7,515 nt of DNA from Armatimonadetes bacterium UBA5419 (GTDB taxonomy: Bacteria; Armatimonadota; UBA10988). The translations under genes and the position numbers were made by a program. Each line of letters starts with the position of its first letter. Within the stretch, counting starts at the first letter, position 1. This document shows positions 1-7,494 of the stretch, piece by piece. Under the pieces are notes generated by a model. That model was given only the letters and a program-made list of their open reading frames with translations, ran no database searches and was not told the origin of the DNA. The DNA lies in NCBI GenBank assembly GCA_002409445.1, contig DHNJ01000023.1:1-7515 (forward strand), read 5' to 3'.

Positions 1-753
1 GCGCGCGCCCGCGCTCCCGGTCGCGCCGGCGTCTCGAACGGTGACCACCGCGCGGTGCATGACCAGCGGCGGCAGCGCGGCGATCGTCGGCGCCAGATCG
101 GCCAGCGGCACCTCGACGACTTGCTGCACGCTCGCCGCCAGGTCGACCCGCGTGCCGGCGACCTCGAGGCCCAGCGGCTCGGCCAGCAGGTTGGTCAGCC
201 GCACGCGCGCCCGCGGCTGCCCGTCGACGACCCGCGAGCCCAGCGCGGCGGCCTGGAAGCGGCGCGGCTCGAGCTGCAGCTGGTCGATATCGACGGTCAC
301 CGCCGAGCGCGAGTCGGTCTGCAGGCGGAAGACAGCCAGGGTGCGGTCGGGTAAGGGCGTCTCACCCCAGCGCAGCCACGGCGTGCCCAGGTCGACGACC
401 GCCTTGCGCCAGCGTCCGTCGGCGGGGCTCGTCGGGTCGATGAGCCAGGTGCCCTGCCAGCCCTCGGTGAAGTCGCAGATCAGCTTGAAGGCCAGGCTGA
501 CCCGCCCCTCGCCGCTGACCCGATACCAGAAGGTGGCCAGATGCTCGGCCGTCGGCGGCTGGCCGGTCGGGCCGAAGTCGAAGGTCGGCTCGGTCTTCGA
601 GTCCGCGGCCAGCGTGTAGCGCACCGCGTGCGCGCCGAAGCGCGCGTCGTCGATCAGCGCCGGCTGGCCGCTCCAGCCCGCCGTGGTCTCGGCCGCGGAC
701 CACACGACCGTCGGCGGCGCGAGCAGGATGCTAGCGAGGATCAGGTATTCCAT
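1..753 (-). CDS. Heparinase II/III-like protein, N-terminal part (paralogue of the gene upstream; cut by window edge)
   Basis: An open frame of 251 codons runs from ATG at 753 to the window's left edge with no stop. An in-frame TGA lies two codons before the ATG (757-759), so this is the first usable start. The product begins MEYLILASILLAPPTVVWSA, a short hydrophobic export-type sequence without Lys or Arg. The rest looks like a beta-sandwich carbohydrate-binding-type module, with FWYRV (75-79), EGWQGTW (97-103), WRK (115-117) and NLLAEP (188-193). Residues 1-240 align without gaps to the N-terminus of the neighbouring 917-residue protein, at about 131 of 240 identical by hand count. The catalytic domains expected from that paralogue would lie beyond the window, so the lyase call rests on homology to the neighbour alone. 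The gene starts 11 bases after the neighbour's stop with no clear Shine-Dalgarno, which suggests translational coupling. The reading frame is very secure; the function is inferred. Confidence 0.85.
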   Translation of the reverse strand, partial: MEYLILASILLAPPTVVWSAAETTAGWSGQPALIDDARFGAHAVRYTLAADSKTEPTFDFGPTGQPPTAEHLATFWYRVSGEGRVSLAFKLICDFTEGWQGTWLIDPTSPADGRWRKAVVDLGTPWLRWGETPLPDRTLAVFRLQTDSRSAVTVDIDQLQLEPRRFQAAALGSRVVDGQPRARVRLTNLLAEPLGLEVAGTRVDLAASVQQVVEVPLADLAPTIAALPPLVMHRAVVTVRDAGATGSAGAR

Positions 754-764
754 GGGTCATCGCA

Positions 765-3518
765 TTATTCGATCGTCAGGCGCTGGTCCTCCGGTGCGTC
801 GGGGCGGACGACCAACGTCGCCGTGCGGGTGCCAGTGGTCGCGGTCAGGCGGTAGCCGTCAGCGACGGGTTCGAGGTTTAGTTCGGGCTTGGTGCCGTCC
901 AGGCTAATCGCCCAGCCGACCGTCGCCTCCTGGCCGCGGGTGCGCCAGATGGTGATCGGGTGGCGGTCGGCGACGTTGGCGGTCGGCGCGTTGCCCGCCA
1001 ACACCTGGCCCGGCTGCAGGCCGGTGACGGCGATCTGCAGCTTGAGCGGGTCGAAGCTGATGCCCGGCACCGCGGCGCCGTCGGCCAACTGGACCATGTC
1101 CTGCAGGTAGCTGTAGCCGGGCACATCGTCGGGCAGGCCGGCGGCGGGGCCGGTCGGCTCGGCGTCCCAGGTGCCGGCCAGGTGCCACGGTAGGTCGTAG
1201 GTGTGGTCGGCCTCGGACTCGACCAGGTCGAGCAGCAGCAGCAGGTCATCGCCGACCAAGGCCGCCGCGCGGCGGTAGTCGACGCCGGCGTAGATGGGGC
1301 CGGCGTGCGCGATCGCCGCGGTCCAGCCCGGCCCGCTGGCGTAGCCCAGGGTCGAGCCGTCGACCGAGCCCTGGTTGCGCTGGTCGACGACCAGGGTGTT
1401 GTGGGCGATGCTCGTGCGCATCCAACCCGCCTGGATCGGCACGCCGTAGCGGGCGGTGCCCGGGTCCAGGCCGAAGACCTTGCCCTGGCTGTAGAGGATC
1501 AGGCTGAGCTTGTCCGGGTGGCCGTGGCCGCCGCCATACGGGCCCCACTTGAGGCAGGCCCAGGTCGCGTCGTCGCCGGGGCTGTTGCGCAGCACGCTGT
1601 AGCCGGCGGCAAGGTAGTTACCGCCCAGCTCGCCCGCCGCCGCCGGCTCGGGCAGCGGCCGCACACCGAGCAAGAGGCCCTCTATGGTGTCCATGGAGCC
1701 ATCCGCAATCACCTGGGCGTACCGTGGATCACCGTAGCGACGCAGGGCGATTTCGTAAAGGGCCTGCATGCCCACGAGGTTGACATAGCCCGAGTCGGAG
1801 AAGTTCGGCAGGACGCGGTTGGGCATGCCCAGGTCCAGCGGACCATCGAACAGCAGCCGCAGCGACTTACCACCGCGTTCGAACGCGTACAGGTCGAGCC
1901 CACAGCGTTCGGCCGCCTCGGTCAGCGGGACCAGGGCGTTCATCGTGTACGTGTGGTAGCCCCAGGCGCCCTCGTACCACTGGCCGTCGAGGTTGATGCC
2001 GCTGATCTGGTTCTCGTAGCCGCTCGGCCCGCGAACCGCGTCGGCGACCAGCCCCGCGTCGTCCAGCAGCAGGCCGACCAGCCCGACCGCCGAGTTCTTC
2101 CAGCACTGGATGTTGTGCACCCCCATCTTGTGCTGGCGGATAACCTCGGCCGCGGGCCGCAGCAGGTCGTTGGCGATCGTCGCGCGGTCGGCCTCCGAGA
2201 GCGTCTCCCAGACCAGGTCGGCGCCCTGGCAGACGGGGATCAGCCAGGTCGACTCGTCGAGCGTCTGCGGCCCGACCTTACCGCCGCCGACTCGCGGCTG
2301 GCCGTTGATGTTGTGCAGCGGGTAGCTGTCGTAGACCGCGGCATAGGCCAGCAGCACCTCGCCCGCGCGCTGGGCGTACTTCACGTCGCCGGTCAGCTGA
2401 TAGGCCAGGCCGAGCACGCGGATACGCGCGGCGTAGTCGCTGTGGCGGCTGGCCAGCACGACGTCGTCGTACGGGTAACCCGAGTAGATGCGTTCGCAGG
2501 TCGTGCACTGGTGCTCGGTCGGCGAGAGGGTGCGCAGGTTGCCGCCGTCGTCCTCGCAGGCGTACCAGTGCCACCACTGCGAGCCGCGGTCGGGCAGGTC
2601 GATCGGCTGCTCGAGCCGGCGGTCGGCATCGGCCAGCAGCGAGGCCAGGCGCCGGCCGAGGATCTCGTCGGCGGCCGCGCGGGCCTTGATCTCGTCAACT
2701 TCGGCCTTGGTGATCAGCAGTCGGGGATTCGGCGGCAGCCGCAGCGCACCACCAAAATCGACAGGTAACTGCACCTGGCTCTCCGGTTGGCCCGCGAGTT
2801 CCACGGTAATGTCCTCCCTCAGGATCGCCAGCGGCGCCAAGTCGGCGATCCGTTGGCTCAGGTGGCCGAGGTCGATCTCGAAGACCTCGGCGGTGTTCGC
2901 CGCCAGGCTGACCTGCGCGCCGGCGACCACCAGGTCGATCGGCTCGGCGAGCAGGTTCTCGACCCGCACGCTGGCCCGCGGCCGACCCTCGACAAACTGC
3001 GAACCCAGTGGCTCGGCGCGGAAGATCTTCGCCTCGAGCTGCACCTGGTCCACGTCGAAGTCGACCTGGGAGCCGGGGTCGGTCTCCAGGCGGAACATGC
3101 ACAGCTTGGTGTCGAGCTGGGGCGACTCGCCCCACTGCATCCAGTCGGTGCCCAGGTCGACGATGCCCTTGCGCCACTGGCCGTCGGCGGGGATCGCGCC
3201 GTCGACCTCCCAGGTGCCCTGCCAACCCTCCGTCAGCGGGCTGATCAGCTTGATCATCAGGTTCAGCCGGCCCGTGCCGGTGACCCGGTACCAGAAGGTC
3301 AGCAGATGCGCCGCCGTCGGTTCGACCCCCGTCGCGCGGTAGTCGAAGCCGGGGCCCATCATCGTGCCGGGCGGCACGTGGTAGCGAACGGCGTGGTCGC
3401 CGACGCGCGCGTCATCGATTAGCGTCGGGCCGTGGGTCCAGCCGGTCAGCGTCTCCGCGTCCGACCAGACGACCGGCGCGGGCGCCAGGGCCAGGCTAGC
3501 CATAAGCAAGAACATCAT
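765..3518 (-). CDS. Heparinase II/III-like / alginate-lyase-like polysaccharide lyase, probably exported (917 aa)
   Basis: Likely cleaves an acidic polysaccharide by beta-elimination outside the cytoplasm; the substrate cannot be told. Layout: short hydrophobic leader (1-14); beta-sandwich-like module (about 16-255); PRLLIT entry motif (265-270); alpha-helical toroid (about 270-610) with HNIQCWKNSA (468-477), QWYEGAWGYHTYTMNAL (513-529) and SDSGY; C-terminal beta-sandwich (about 630-917) with GGGHGHPDKLSLILYSQGK (662-680), DPGTARYG (685-692) and AHNTLVVD (705-712). In heparinase II and PL17-type lyases the equivalent Asn/His and Tyr are catalytic, and His/Asp/His in the C-terminal part bind zinc. 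By analogy the candidates are H468/N469, Y521 or Y524, and H665 or H667, D685 and H706. C321, H336, C338 and C341 form a degenerate zinc-ribbon-like loop. The frame is open back to 3671, but the start at 3518 has CGGAG seven bases before it and begins the leader. The next residue is also Met (3515). The family is secure; substrate and PL number are not. Confidence 0.88.
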   Translation of the reverse strand: MMFLLMASLALAPAPVVWSDAETLTGWTHGPTLIDDARVGDHAVRYHVPPGTMMGPGFDYRATGVEPTAAHLLTFWYRVTGTGRLNLMIKLISPLTEGWQGTWEVDGAIPADGQWRKGIVDLGTDWMQWGESPQLDTKLCMFRLETDPGSQVDFDVDQVQLEAKIFRAEPLGSQFVEGRPRASVRVENLLAEPIDLVVAGAQVSLAANTAEVFEIDLGHLSQRIADLAPLAILREDITVELAGQPESQVQLPVDFGGALRLPPNPRLLITKAEVDEIKARAAADEILGRRLASLLADADRRLEQPIDLPDRGSQWWHWYACEDDGGNLRTLSPTEHQCTTCERIYSGYPYDDVVLASRHSDYAARIRVLGLAYQLTGDVKYAQRAGEVLLAYAAVYDSYPLHNINGQPRVGGGKVGPQTLDESTWLIPVCQGADLVWETLSEADRATIANDLLRPAAEVIRQHKMGVHNIQCWKNSAVGLVGLLLDDAGLVADAVRGPSGYENQISGINLDGQWYEGAWGYHTYTMNALVPLTEAAERCGLDLYAFERGGKSLRLLFDGPLDLGMPNRVLPNFSDSGYVNLVGMQALYEIALRRYGDPRYAQVIADGSMDTIEGLLLGVRPLPEPAAAGELGGNYLAAGYSVLRNSPGDDATWACLKWGPYGGGHGHPDKLSLILYSQGKVFGLDPGTARYGVPIQAGWMRTSIAHNTLVVDQRNQGSVDGSTLGYASGPGWTAAIAHAGPIYAGVDYRRAAALVGDDLLLLLDLVESEADHTYDLPWHLAGTWDAEPTGPAAGLPDDVPGYSYLQDMVQLADGAAVPGISFDPLKLQIAVTGLQPGQVLAGNAPTANVADRHPITIWRTRGQEATVGWAISLDGTKPELNLEPVADGYRLTATTGTRTATLVVRPDAPEDQRLTIE

Positions 3519-3525
3519 CAGCGGG

Positions 3526-3530
3526 CTCCG
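3526..3530 (-). promoter_or_regulatory. Shine-Dalgarno of the lyase-like gene
   Basis: CGGAG on the minus strand ends seven bases before the ATG at 3518. This decides the start over the much longer open frame, which reaches 3671 inside the preceding gene, is Arg/Pro/Ser-rich there and has no export-type leader. Confidence 0.65.
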
Positions 3531-3531
3531 G

Positions 3532-3565
3532 GGACACCCCGATTCGGCGCCGCGGGTGGGTGTCC
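3532..3565 (-). other. Intergenic stem-loop between the E1 beta and lyase-like genes
   Basis: Arms 3532-3539 and 3558-3565 (GGACACCC with GGGTGTCC) form a perfect 8-bp stem. The 18-base loop contains the palindrome CGGCGCCG (3545-3552). The stem begins two bases after the E1 beta stop codon and ends one base before the CGGAG Shine-Dalgarno of the next gene. No U-run follows, so it is not a standard intrinsic terminator. It could act in mRNA processing or stability, or modulate ribosome access to the lyase start. The pairing is seen; the role is inferred. Confidence 0.5.
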
Positions 3566-3567
3566 TT

Positions 3568-4548
<981 letters not shown>

Positions 4549-4558
4549 AGGCCCGTCT

Positions 4559-4565
4559 ACCTCCC
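4559..4565 (-). promoter_or_regulatory. Shine-Dalgarno of the E1 beta gene
   Basis: GGGAGGT on the minus strand lies 10 bases before the ATG at 4548. The spacing is slightly long, but the match to the anti-Shine-Dalgarno is strong. It would be 19 bases from the alternative Met at 4539, so the 4548 start is favoured. Confidence 0.6.
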
Positions 4566-4585
4566 GCCACCAAGACTACTGACGC

Positions 4586-4622
4586 CCCCGCCGGGCGCGC
4601 GGTTCGCGCGCCCGGTGCGGGG
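4586..4622 (-). other. Strong GC hairpin just after ileS
   Basis: A perfect 11-bp inverted repeat (4591-4601 with 4605-4615) closes a 3-base loop. After a 2-base bulge it extends by a further 5 bp (4586-4590 with 4618-4622). It begins 13 bases after the ileS stop and lies about 40 bases before the E1 beta start. There is no run of U on either strand after the stem. It may terminate or slow RNA polymerase, protect the ileS mRNA 3' end, or belong to a dispersed repeat family. The pairing is certain; the function is not. Confidence 0.55.
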
Positions 4623-4634
4623 TTCGCCGGCCGG

Positions 4635-7427
4635 CTACTCCGCCGGCAGCAGCCCGCGTTCGGCCAGGGCGGCGACGACGGCGCCGTCGCGGTCGCTCAG
4701 CGTCTCGTGGCCCGGCACATGCCCGAACTCGGCGTCGGGGAAGATGCGCCAACTGCGCGCGCAGCGCTGGCCGGTCGCCGGGGCGATCGTCGCGGCGAGG
4801 CTGTCGCCGGCGCGCAGCTCGACCGCCGAGACGACGAACAGCGCGCGGATCTCGTCCGCCCAGCGCTCGAGCCACTCCAGCTGCTCGGGCGGCGCGGTCA
4901 GCGTGACCGCCATCTCCAGCGGGTTGAGCCGCTCGCCCTTGGCCCGCCCCGCGTTGTACGCCTCCTGGGCCGCCTTGACCACGTCGCGGGTCTCGATCAG
5001 CCAGCCCAGCTCGAACAGCGTCTCCGGGTCGATCCGCCGCTCGGGCCGCGGCGCGGGGAAGTCGCTGAGGTGGACGCTCGCGCTCGCCGTGCCGGGCAGC
5101 AGCTCCCAGGCCTCGTCCGCGGTAAAGCAGAGGATCGGCGCCAGCATCCGCGTCAGCTCCGAGCACAGGGCGTAGAGCACCGTCTGGATCGCGCGCCGCG
5201 GCCGGCCCCAGGGCAGGCCGCAGTACAGCTCGTCTTTGGCCACGTCGAGGTACGTCGCGCTCGCCTCGAGGGCGAACAGGTGCAGGTGGTAGACGACCTG
5301 GTGGAAGTTGAACTCCTCGTAGGCGTGGGTCACGATCCGCTTCGTCTGCTCCAGCGTGTGCAGCAGGTACCGATCGAGCCCGCCCAGCTCGGCCTCGGGC
5401 ACGCTGTCCGTCGCCGGGTCGAAGTCGTGGAGGTTGCCCAGCAGGAAACGGAGCGAGTTGCGCAGGCCGCGGTAGGTATCGGCCACGCGGGCGAGGATCT
5501 CGTCGCCGATGCGCTGGTCTTGCGAGTAATCGACCGAGGCCACCCACAGCCGCAGCACGTCCGCGCCCATCTGCGCCACCACGTTCTGCGGGTCGACGGT
5601 GTTGCCCAGGCTCTTGCTCATCTTGCGGCCGTCGGAATCGAGGGTGAAGCCGTGCGTCAGCACCGCCTCGTACGGCGCGCGGCCGTCGAGCCCGACACTG
5701 ACCATCAGCGACGAGTTGAACCAGCCGCGGTGCTGGTCGCTGCCCTCGACGTACAGTTCGACCGGCAGCTCGTCCTTGCTATAGCAGCACTGGTGGGTCG
5801 AGCCCGAGTCGAACCAGACGTCGAGCACGTCGGTCTCCTTGGTCAGCGCCGCGGCCGGCCCGCCGCACTCGGGGCAGGTGTAGCCCGCGGGCAGCAGCTG
5901 CTCCGGCGGCAGCTCGAACCAGGCGTCCGAGCCGTGCTCGCGGACGACCTCGACCACGCTGTCCAGCGCGCGCGCCTCGAGGATCGTCGCGCCACAGGGG
6001 CAGTAGAAGGCGGGGATGCCCATGCCCCAGGCGCGCTGGCGGCTGACGCACCAGTCGGGCCGCCCGGCGACCATCGCGGCGATCCGCTCGCGGCCCTCGG
6101 GCGGGTGCCAGGCGACCGCGTCGATCGCCGCCAGGGCGGCCTCGCGGTGGGTCTGGTCGCCCAGGTCGTGGTCGATGTTGAGGAACCACTGGGTCGTCGC
6201 GCGGAAGATGATCGGCTCGTGCGCGCGCCAGTCGTGTGGGTACTGGTGGGTGATCGCCTCGCGCGCGAGCAGCGCGCCGACCTCGGCGAGCATCGCGGCG
6301 ACCTCGTCGTTGGCCTTCAGCACGAACCGCCCGGCCAGCCGTTCGCCCGCCTCGGCGGTGAACTTGCCGTCCTCGTCGACCGGGCAGTAGGCCGGCAGCC
6401 CGTACTTGCGCCCGGTCTCGAAGTCGTCCTTACCATGCCCCGGCGCCGTATGCACGCAGCCGGTGCCCTCCTCGAGGCTGACATAATCGGCCAGGACGAC
6501 GGGCGACGGGCGGTCGTAGAGCGGGTGCTGGGTGACCGTGCCGGCCAGCTCGGCGCCCGTGACCACACGGACCCGCCGCGGCTCGGCCCAGCCAAACTTG
6601 GCGCCCAGCGCGTCGGCTAGGTAGTCGGCCAGCACGTAGTGCCGCCCCTCGACCTCGACCACGCGGTAGTCGATATCCTCGCGCACGGCGATCGCCAGGT
6701 TGGCGGGGATGGTCCAGGGCGTGGTCGTCCAGATGACCACGTGCAGCGCGTCCAGGTCGGCCAGCGCGGCGCTCGCCTGGGTCACGGCGAAGGGCACGTA
6801 GATCGACGGGCTGACCTTGTCGCGGTACTCGATCTCCGCGTCGGCCAGGGCCGTGCGCAGGCTCGGCGCCCACTGCACGATCCGCTCGCCGCGGTAGATG
6901 TAGCCGGCCTTGGCCAGCGTCGCGAACGACTCGAGGATGCCCGCCTCGAACTCCGGCGCCATGGTCAGATACGGGTGGTCCCAGTCGCCGCGGATGCCCA
7001 GCCGCTTGAACTGCTCGCGCTGCACCTCGACCCAGCGCTGGGCATAGGTGCGGCAGGCGCGGCGCAGGCTGAGGGTGTCGAGCTCGCGGCCCTCGGCAGC
7101 CAGCGCCTGGGAGACGGCGTACTCGATGGGCAGGCCGTGGTTGTCCCAGCCGGGGCGGTACGGCGCGCGGTAGCCGGCCAGGTCGCGGTAGCGGGTGATG
7201 ATGTCCTTGAGGATCTTGTTCAGCGCGTGGCCGATGTGGATATCGCCGTTGGAGTACGGGGGGCCGTCGTGCAGCTCGTAGCGCGGCGCGTCGGCGCGGC
7301 GGGCCAGCTGCTGGCCGTAGAGGTCCTCGTCCAGCCAGCGCGCCAGGCGCAGCGGCTCGCTCGTGGCCAGGCCCGCGCGCTGCGGGAACGGCGTCTGCGG
7401 CAAGTTGACGGTGCGGCGATAGTCCAT
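4635..7427 (-). CDS. ileS: Isoleucyl-tRNA synthetase (class I, bacterial type)
   Basis: Charges tRNA-Ile with isoleucine in the cytoplasm. The 930 residues match the family length. In order: HDGPPYSNGDIHIGHALNK (53-71) with HIGH at 64-67; PGWDNHGLPIE (92-102); CP1 editing domain with WTTTPWTIPAN (233-243) and HTAPGHGKDDF (326-336), where H326 and D335 match the editing His and Asp; PDWCVSRQRAWG (457-468); an insert with C476, C478, C518 and C521, a possible zinc site; KETDVLDVWFDSGS (530-543); EGSDQHRGWFNSSL (561-574); KMSKSLGN (602-609). An anticodon-binding helical domain follows. The C-terminal zinc finger usual in this type is degenerate: C889xxS892 and S911xxD914 replace the two CxxC pairs. 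An in-frame Met at 7457 lies between the leader terminator and the Shine-Dalgarno; the start at 7427 has AAGGAG seven bases before it and gives the typical MDYRRTVNLP beginning. Expression is probably controlled by the T-box upstream. Confidence 0.97.
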   Translation of the reverse strand: MDYRRTVNLPQTPFPQRAGLATSEPLRLARWLDEDLYGQQLARRADAPRYELHDGPPYSNGDIHIGHALNKILKDIITRYRDLAGYRAPYRPGWDNHGLPIEYAVSQALAAEGRELDTLSLRRACRTYAQRWVEVQREQFKRLGIRGDWDHPYLTMAPEFEAGILESFATLAKAGYIYRGERIVQWAPSLRTALADAEIEYRDKVSPSIYVPFAVTQASAALADLDALHVVIWTTTPWTIPANLAIAVREDIDYRVVEVEGRHYVLADYLADALGAKFGWAEPRRVRVVTGAELAGTVTQHPLYDRPSPVVLADYVSLEEGTGCVHTAPGHGKDDFETGRKYGLPAYCPVDEDGKFTAEAGERLAGRFVLKANDEVAAMLAEVGALLAREAITHQYPHDWRAHEPIIFRATTQWFLNIDHDLGDQTHREAALAAIDAVAWHPPEGRERIAAMVAGRPDWCVSRQRAWGMGIPAFYCPCGATILEARALDSVVEVVREHGSDAWFELPPEQLLPAGYTCPECGGPAAALTKETDVLDVWFDSGSTHQCCYSKDELPVELYVEGSDQHRGWFNSSLMVSVGLDGRAPYEAVLTHGFTLDSDGRKMSKSLGNTVDPQNVVAQMGADVLRLWVASVDYSQDQRIGDEILARVADTYRGLRNSLRFLLGNLHDFDPATDSVPEAELGGLDRYLLHTLEQTKRIVTHAYEEFNFHQVVYHLHLFALEASATYLDVAKDELYCGLPWGRPRRAIQTVLYALCSELTRMLAPILCFTADEAWELLPGTASASVHLSDFPAPRPERRIDPETLFELGWLIETRDVVKAAQEAYNAGRAKGERLNPLEMAVTLTAPPEQLEWLERWADEIRALFVVSAVELRAGDSLAATIAPATGQRCARSWRIFPDAEFGHVPGHETLSDRDGAVVAALAERGLLPAE

Positions 7428-7434
7428 GGTTTGG

Positions 7435-7440
7435 CTCCTT
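7435..7440 (-). promoter_or_regulatory. ileS: Shine-Dalgarno of ileS
   Basis: AAGGAG on the minus strand is separated by seven bases from the ATG at 7427. It fixes this start rather than the in-frame ATG at 7457, which lies only three bases after the terminator U-run. Confidence 0.85.
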
Positions 7441-7460
7441 GGCGAGCGGCGCCCCAAACG

Positions 7461-7494
7461 AAAAAAGCCTCCCTCTCGAACTCGAGACGGAAGC
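7461..7494 (-). terminator. T-box leader intrinsic terminator before ileS
   Basis: Minus-strand arms GCTTCCGTCTCG (7494-7483) and CGAGAGGGAGGC (7478-7467) pair over 12 positions, with one G-U pair and one G-G mismatch, around the loop AGTT. Six U residues follow directly (7466-7461). This is a complete rho-independent terminator placed between the T-box sequence and the ileS Shine-Dalgarno, so it should stop transcription when tRNA-Ile is charged. Confidence 0.88.

Noticed and set aside
1203..2768. 521-codon plus-strand open frame opposite the lyase-like gene
   Set aside because: Antisense of a gene with clear catalytic motifs; the composition is that of a GC-rich shadow frame.
4586..4622. 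Calling the post-ileS hairpin an intrinsic terminator
   Set aside because: No U-run follows on either strand, so only the structure, not the function, is reported.
4707..6620. 637-codon open frame on the plus strand opposite ileS
   Set aside because: Antisense shadow of a strongly supported gene. Long plus-strand frames are expected in GC-rich DNA, and the product is a low-complexity Arg/Val/Gly/Leu mixture with no recognisable motif.
7428..7457. Longer ileS start giving ten extra N-terminal residues
   Set aside because: It begins three bases after the T-box terminator U-run and has no ribosome site of its own. The ATG at 7427 has AAGGAG at good spacing.
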